Origin: Apostichopus japonicus
Taxonomy: Eukaryota > Echinodermata > Holothuroidea > Aspidochirotida > Stichopodidae
Length of the DNA: 64,000 nucleotides
Direction: 5' to 3'
Assembly (NCBI RefSeq): GCF_037975245.1
Contig: NC_092567.1
Span: forward strand, 17,412,376-17,476,375
Positions 57,108 to 64,000 of the stretch are shown in pieces. Positions within the stretch are counted from its first letter, which is position 1. Each line of letters begins with the position of its first letter. A program made the translations under genes and the position numbers. Below the pieces are notes generated by a model. It ran no database searches, had not been told where the DNA came from, and saw only the letters and a program-made list of their open reading frames with translations.

Positions 57108-57322
57108 TTATAGCTGGCTATAATTACTAGAAGTTTTCAAACAGTACTTTCCTGGAGGTCTTTACTTTTTAAATTGTTAAGGAACACACAAGATGACTGA
57201 ATGTCCCAGTGAGGAAAATTTCCTCGAAAGGTTGTAATAAAAACAGTTTCAGAATTTTGACCCAAGGTGACCATATTTGAATATCTAGCATATTTTGAGC
57301 CAATACAACATACCTTTAATAT
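57108..57322 (+). repeat. dispersed repeat Y, copy 2
   Basis: Aligns with 17395-17625 in the same orientation (see that entry for landmarks). It carries a deletion after AAATTGTT relative to copy 1. Confidence 0.75.
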
Positions 57323-60300
57323 CAGTATTGACCCCAGATATGCTAGAAAGTCTGATTATGGTCACCGATGTTCATGCTCTCATTATGCAAATTATAGTCA
57401 GGTCTTTTCTACACAATAATTCAAAGTAAAACTTTCTTATAGTGAAAGCTTGTCTGACTTGCATTGCAATGGAATTATAGTATCAAAAATTGCTGAAAAT
57501 TGGCACAAAATTTCAATCCCCCCCCCCGACCCCAAAAGCAAAAGTTGCCTAACTTCAGCCACAGTCACTTCCAACAATTAGTAAGGAAATATGTAGCATA
57601 TCCCTTGTACTGTAACCTATATCCATCACCTTGAACTCTGAAATGAATTTTTAATTCCACGATTTCATCTGATAATGACTGGGACATATTTGATTTAAAG
57701 TTTCCTTAAATTGTGAAAGCTTGCTGTTATATATAAAGTACTATTGACATGTCTTTGAAAGTCAGTTTTAGGAATATCATAAAGTCTCGTTGTGTGTGAG
57801 GAATGCAAACAACCTTTAACTTTTATGAAACCCTTTTCACTTCAAGGTGGCTACTATATGCCAAACAAGTCCATAGAAAATAAGGTATTGTCAGTTTCTA
57901 TCATGCATTCTTCCTGTGGAAAACCATTATGAAAAAAAAAAAAAAAACTATTATGCAAGGTCAAAGTTCAAACTACCCTAGGAAGTCACTTTACTTGAAG
58001 TTGCCATGTATATCTATATACCTACTACAGTGTTATGTTAATGGTTTGTTGCACAGCACACACCTCCATACATAGGTTTTTTTTTTTTTTTTGGCACACT
58101 GTTATTGGCAGCCAGTTCACTGTCACGGGAGTGCACACAGTGAAGGGAGGGTAAGTGTGTGTGTGTACCAATTCACTCAGTTCAGTTCAGTTCACCCACA
58201 GCTGTGATATTTGTGTGGGAAGGACAGTCACATGTGTGTCCATAAATTTGACTGTAGTACCAGCAGCAAATACACGTACAAACACCCATTTACCGGATAC
58301 TAAAACTTTGTGATATTGGAATCTACTGTAGAAAAGATTGTTTTTTAATTATTTTGTAGGAGGAGCTTATTAAACAAATGTGTGATAACTTTGTTCGTGC
58401 TTATCACCGATTCAAATAAACAAAAGCGAGGGAAAAAATTCTGTCTCGATTTTGATCCCCAAAAAATTAACCAACTTTTAACTTTGTGGCAGAGTTCTCT
58501 CGATTGTTGCCATTTTTCTTCGGCCACTTTTAGCAGTTTTTTTTTTTTTTTTTTGCTTCCCATCAACTTCATCGCCTACCGAATTTGGATTCATGCAAAA
58601 ACAGCACTACTTCGTCTTCGTCGTCGTGGCAAGCGGCAGTTAACTAGTTAAAGACGACCACAACGACTAGGGCTATCCATTCCAGCAAGTTCATTTCTAA
58701 AATCAATAACTCTTTGGAGCTGTGTTGGAATTTTGGATGGGTGATATGTCCGTTTTGCCTGGAACAATCTTGCAATTGCTGGCAGCAGCAGCGTTGAAAG
58801 ATTTATGACTGGACTTAATGAATGGAGAGTCTTGCCTAAGCCCTTCAGTATGCGTGAAATTTCAGCGAGGGGAATATAGTATATCTGACGGTCTGGACTT
58901 CGCTTTATACTCCGAAGGAAGACTCGTTTCGAAGGACAATTACTCTGGACAGTTTGTTCTGCCTTGTATTCATAAACTCGCAAGGAGAACTATACGGTCC
59001 GGTCTCTGATTGAAATTTCTTTTCGGTGAAATTCGATAGTCTTTTTGGCAGTGCTTTTATCCGTTGATTAGATCGAACAACTTTGGCGAAAGAAGTTTGG
59101 ACGCATTTCGACGGCGTTTTTTACAACATTCAGTCATGTCTTTATCCTGTTGAAATAAAAATCAAATAATTTTTTGTGTCAGTCCTCCTTCCTTTTCGAA
59201 TTTCGATACGATACAAGCTCCTTTTTTTCTCTGTTCTTTCGATGTTAATTAAAAGCACAAGACGGCACAGGAATCGAGTACTGTATTTTTGTTAAGAATT
59301 AGTCGCTTTTGTTCTCTGGTTAAGTAACGAACGCTGGTTGGCTTTGCACAATGAAACAACCAATCAATAGCTCTCTATATATGCCTGCTTGTTTGTTACG
59401 CTTCAGTTTGTTCACGGCCGAAATGAGATTTTTAGTTCAAGGATAAATTTCGCGGAAAATGTATTAAGTGAAATTGTGCCATGCATTATTATTATTTATT
59501 GAATGGGCTGCTGTGTACGTGGTCGTCGTCGTGGTCAGCGTAAGTTGTAAACAGTTGCATACACTAGTGGCTGCTGCAACGGTCAGTTTTCAATGGTCAG
59601 TCTACATCATTGTGCAGCTACAGTGTGTTTCATCAGGATTTGAAAACTCTACAACTGTTTGGAAAGCAGTGGATGCACATATTAAAGTCGCAGATATCAT
59701 CGGCTCCATTTCCAGAAAGGAATAAAATTATATTGATTTATTATCATTTTTTGGGATTTTTTGTTGCTCCAATGGAGGTAGAGATATAAACTACATTTTA
59801 CAAGAGCATTGTGCATCAAAAATTAGGAAAAAAGGTTCCATTGGGAAACAACATTTTTTTGTGAAATTTTTTGTGACTTCTGTGGAAACATACTGACACT
59901 ATTTAGAGGTTACTGTGAATCAACAATCTAGTTAGGGAAGCAACTTGGTGATAATTTGAAACTTTTGAATAATTGGCATGTTTGGGAAACTGATTTTCTG
60001 AAGTCGGCGGAAAGAATATCGCTTCCCTACGATAGTCGAAAGTCCCCTACCTAACTAACATCAGTCGGTTTGTAGCGGCACTTAATTCTGATGTGCAAAC
60101 TTACTTCATTTCTTAGAGAATGCAACCTCTCAAAAATTGAAGTCCCAGTTGGAAAGTTTCCGAGAGACGTTGGAACAATCAAGATAAAAACCTTATTTGT
60201 TCCCTTTTGCGCAAATTAAAGAGCGGAGGGAGAAACCGTTTGGGAGCAGTTTGTACAGAATCGTTAAAGATAGTGTTGGCTCTTTCCATATGATGGGTAC

Positions 60301-62297
60301 AGAGGAAACTGCAGGTAGGTTTGGTTGCACATTTCTATACCATTTGAAAGTGTCTTTCCAAAAGTTTAACAGTAAGAAGGCATAAAAAAAAAATTAAAAA
60401 AAATCACAGCCTAAAAATCACAGTTACCATCCCTGAGTTTTCAGGTGCTTTCGGCCATAGATTCAAATGTGTAAACATCCTAAACTTGTTAAGTACTGTT
60501 ATGCTTTATATCTGAGCTGCAGTTTTTTGTTAATTACAAGGAAGAAATTTATGGAATTATTCTTAATTATTTGATAATATAAAATATTGCAATTGTGGAC
60601 AAATATCGATCTACAGAAGTTAAAACTCAATACAGTCCATTATTAAAAAGAAAAAAATACACTATATATAGAAGGAATGTTTAGACATCGGAGGCATCTC
60701 AGTGAAAGTGGCTGAACGGCTGAGTCTAGCTGTACATCCAGAACTCTTAGTGCCTCAGAGTTAAGTGGCTCAGGGTAAAAGTCAATGGACTTTGGTACAT
60801 GTTTATAGTACATTGACAAAGCATTGTAAAATTGTCTAGCACAAACTGTATATGAATTTCTACTTGGGGACATGGACTTACTGAAGTTCAAAGAACATTA
60901 ATTTTTAGTGTTCGAACGATTCTATGATAATCGGTTATTACCGATTAGTTCATGTGACAATCGGGCCGATTACCGATTCATCGTTTTTGTGGAAATGGCC
61001 TAATGCATGATTTAGTGTTATGCATGATTACCAACTTCTAGGCCTATAAAATCAAAGATGTAAATTAACGACTTAAACATTTGACACTAAAGATTAAGGA
61101 GCAAATAAAGATCACTGGGGGTAATACATACATGGGGCACTGTACGATTACGACGATGAGTCGCGATATTGCAATCCCACCACAACACAATACATGGCAG
61201 TGCTGTACAGATTACGGAAAGGGGATAATAGTAGCCTCCTGCATTAGTTAATTCCAGTTATGACACCTGATTGTGACCATTTTTGGGGGGGTCTTAATTC
61301 CGAAGCATATTCAAGGACAGGGGGGGGTCCTGCATTCATTAAGACAAACAACCCTGTTCTTTTATCCTCTCTTTGATCTTTGAAATGTTTTGATGTTTCC
61401 TCGAGATGGATGGTCTTGTAAGAGGTCGTCCGAGATGGATGGATTCTTCCTTCGGAGGATGAACTCTGTGCATATATATATATAGATATATATATATCGC
61501 TGTCGAGCCTCTGACTCTGATGAAGGTCCTTGCACCCAGTAAAACAAAAACATGGAGGAGCTGTCATTAATGTTTATTTAGTCGGCTCTCTCTCAGCTGT
61601 CTGTTCGCTAACGGAGTGATGGAAGTAAACTCAAGATGCGGCATTGGCTGGAGAAATATTCCTTGTCAATCTCTTTATCCCATACTGGTCAATAAGAAGA
61701 AGAAGAAGGAGAGGGAGGGGGCCCCTTGGATTCATTACCTAAACACTTTTCTTGCACATGTGAATAAATCAAAAACATGCCAGGTTTTTTTTTTTTTTTT
61801 TTTTACATCTAAGAGTGTTAAGACACCCAAGTACTAAATGCCAGAGGTTGATTTATCGTACAGTATCCAAGGCTGTATAATATCCAGTCACGGAGAGAGT
61901 AGTTGTTTAGAGAGAAACAGGAACTGGTAGGCATGATTGTGCTATTTGGGGATTATAAGAAGAAAGCTCGGATTAAATGTGCAGCAATTTATAGCGATCA
62001 TCATCACTGTAAGCTAGATTGGTGTATTGCGTTAGTGAAGGGTCCAAAAAAATTGCAGATAACATTTTCGTTGGTGTGGATTCAACATGTATGCATCAAA
62101 TCTATTTACTTTTCCCTTTCCGATCCCTGAAGGTATACAGGAAGTACTGCATTGTCATAAGATGGCCTTTAAGACCAGTGTGAACTTTGAACTAGCTCAC
62201 AAAGTTTCTTTATATTAAGGTAGTAACATTTAGAAATGAATGAAAACAATTCTTTTTGAATGAAAATTGTGCATCCTTGAGAGATTTGTGGTTATCT
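57323..62297. other. no gene recognised
   Basis: About 5 kb of AT-rich DNA with several A and T runs (58078-58092, 58538-58554, 61785-61804) and a TA run at 61475-61497. The 111-codon minus-strand frame at 58648-58983 has no recognisable domain. CCAATCAATAG near 59360 and a TATATAT stretch at 59373-59379 could be promoter-like, but no transcript start can be argued. Confidence 0.4.
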
Positions 62298-62457
62298 CAG
62301 GCATGAGCTTTTATTGCGAATTCGCGGGATATCCGTGATTTCTTTTCTACCTCGGACTTAAACTACTATCCTAACACACTGTAGCATACTCAAACTGGAG
62401 CCTATACAGCAATTTTTGCAAAGTTCTGTGATTTATTTTTTACCCCAGGCTCATCCC
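62298..62457 (+). mobile_element. CATGAGC-ended MITE, copy 2
   Basis: Same family as 27968-28111, about 15 bp longer near the right end (GCAAAGTTCTGTGATTTATT insert). The flanks GGTTATCT (62290-62297) and TGTTATCT (62458-62465) match at 7 of 8 positions and look like an 8-bp target duplication. Confidence 0.7.
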
Positions 62458-62609
62458 TGTTATCTAAAAAAAAAAAAAAAAATGGTCCCTGATTAAGTTC
62501 TCATGGCATAATTGCAATCTAGTGTAACATTCATTAAAGCTAATTGCAAAACTAAGAGGGAAGCTTGTTAGCTGAAAGGGAAGGCTTGGAATGGATATCT
62601 CCAGTTGTG

Positions 62610-62940
62610 CCCTCAATCAACAGAGGGCGCTCTCTTATCGGTCCTTTCTAGTTCTTCAAAACTTGACAAGCTGCAGACTCTGAAATCAGTGAGAATTCCT
62701 ATTGAAGACTACTATACCATCACATTCCCTAATTCACACATAGTGTGACATATTCGAGCTAACCTTTACTTTTTACCACTCATAACCTAGCACATCTTAG
62801 CAACCAAAAGTAGCTTACCCATAGTTCCTAAACAACTTTACACACATGTCCGGTTGTCAGCCAATCAGATAGCTTCTTTGAGGTGTTTTTCAATTCACGT
62901 CCTCACCAGTAAATTTGTATCCAAGCCTCCGAAACGGAAT
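62610..62940 (+). repeat. dispersed repeat X, copy 2
   Basis: Second copy of the family at 7690-8045, same orientation, with small indels. Shared end landmark GCCAATCAGATAGCTTCTTT. Confidence 0.7.
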
Positions 62941-64000
62941 ACGCTGGACTTCTTAACTGTGATTCTTCTCGTAATTATTATTGGAGACGAGATCTTTTGG
63001 AAACACATGTTCCACGATTAGCTCGTAGATTGAGATATATTCATGTTAAAGCTTGTTTACAAAATCTTGAAGATCTGTTTACATAATATGTAGATTACAT
63101 GCATTCGGCCCCAGAGCCATATCTATGGCCTTGTTAGGACAGATATAACAGCGCCCTCGGTATAGGCTCTGAAGATTCCTGTTGTGTGGTGGGTCTTCTT
63201 ACATCTGATGAATTGATTTTACTTTTAGAATTTTAGAATAATATATGGAGCATACAGTACAGTAGGCAGAACCTCCATGTAGGAATAAAAATTAATTTTG
63301 GGAAATATTGCTAGAGAACTTTATTGATATAATAAGTTGCTGTTTTGTTCGTTCCAGGGTAATTAAATCTTTCAACGTATTTGTACAGTATATGTCATGG
63401 AGATGTCATTGAAACAATCAATAAGGGTGATCAATGTATTCTAGATACGGAATCGTACATTCCCCTTCCCCAGTAATGTAATCTAAAATAATAAAAAAAA
63501 AATTGAAAAATTGAACAATGATAGCCCCATCACGGCTTTCATAACTTCAGGTGTTTACGTTGAAATAAGATCACGGTTTGCATGTGGTTAGCATGTAAGT
63601 ACTGGAAGTGTTTATCTAAGAGTTTTCGGATCGATCAATCTAAATGCAACTATACCGCAGTGCAAACTTTACAGGGACAGCCTGTATACACACATAAAAG
63701 TGATATGTGTTTACCACTTTGCATACATGCAGACTGGGGTGTACTGGTGTGACAACTATACTGTCACTGTTGTCTGTGGTCCCTGCTGGTGTTTGATTGG
63801 TCAGCCCCCGAAAATATTAGAACAATAGGCGGGAGGTCAAGTTTCTGTGTCATATGTGCTCAATAAATTTGCATCTTGTATTGGTTTTTGACTCTGGTCT
63901 GGTGATACTGGACTCCGGCATCCGGGACCATTCATAGAACTTACATACAGTACCTGGAAGCTACCATCAATTTAATTTAATTTTAATAATCACCACACGG
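62941..64000. other. no gene recognised
   Basis: AT-rich DNA to the end of the window. AATAAA at 63862-63867 could be a polyadenylation signal, but no exon precedes it. Confidence 0.45.

Noticed and set aside
58648-58983. 111-codon minus-strand frame as a gene
   Set aside because: No recognisable motif, no splice or promoter context, and a length that chance can give in a 64-kb window.

Overview
The window looks like nuclear DNA of an animal, most likely a marine invertebrate. It is AT-rich and gene-poor, with no operons or bacterial-type genes. It is crowded with degenerate transposon pieces: LINE 3' ends, a tRNA-derived SINE, hAT-type miniature elements with 8-bp target duplications, microsatellites, and one large DIRS-type retrotransposon. 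An echinoderm such as a sea cucumber would fit, but that is a guess from repeat style; nothing in the sequence proves the taxon.

Layout. 1-8 kb: a decayed tandem duplication, a 720-bp GGAT/GGAC microsatellite with a 328-bp higher-order period, and two hAT-type MITEs with perfect 8-bp target duplications (5353-5520, 6436-6806). 8-20 kb: mostly empty, with degenerate short-motif arrays, a CCATGG minisatellite, one candidate 5' exon (14609-14734) and one member of a dispersed repeat pair. 20-28 kb: a TTAA-flanked inverted-repeat element, a TACAGTAC-type satellite, LINE 3' remnants on both strands, SINE scraps and a CATGAGC-ended MITE. 28-34.5 kb: mostly empty, with several short protein-like segments on the minus strand around 32.2-33.1 kb and a short element with inverted GCTTACCTGTCTCCCCACAA arms.

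34549-40670 is the centrepiece: a full-length, apparently intact DIRS-type tyrosine-recombinase retrotransposon. It has 95-bp identical inverted terminal repeats. It also has a 98-bp internal region that is the exact reverse complement of the two outer ends joined together, which is the signature of replication through a circle. It encodes an ORF1 (Gag-like) protein with an N-terminal Cys cluster and an RS-rich segment, then reverse transcriptase-RNase H with the downstream methyltransferase-like domain, then a tyrosine recombinase with its catalytic residues (R, HxxR, W, Y). ORF1 would act on the RNA, ORF2 would make the DNA copy, and the recombinase would insert the circle without target duplication. 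The leader carries three copies of a hairpin unit that I cannot assign to a known signal.

40.7-64 kb: no convincing host gene. It holds AT repeats, a decayed tandem array (41.9-42.5 kb), two related inverted-repeat elements (45942-46252 and 50867-51761), two SINE copies (49.5-50.0 kb), a third LINE 3' end (54.5 kb) and second copies of three repeat families seen earlier. All repeat relationships were found by eye within this window and are not backed by any database.
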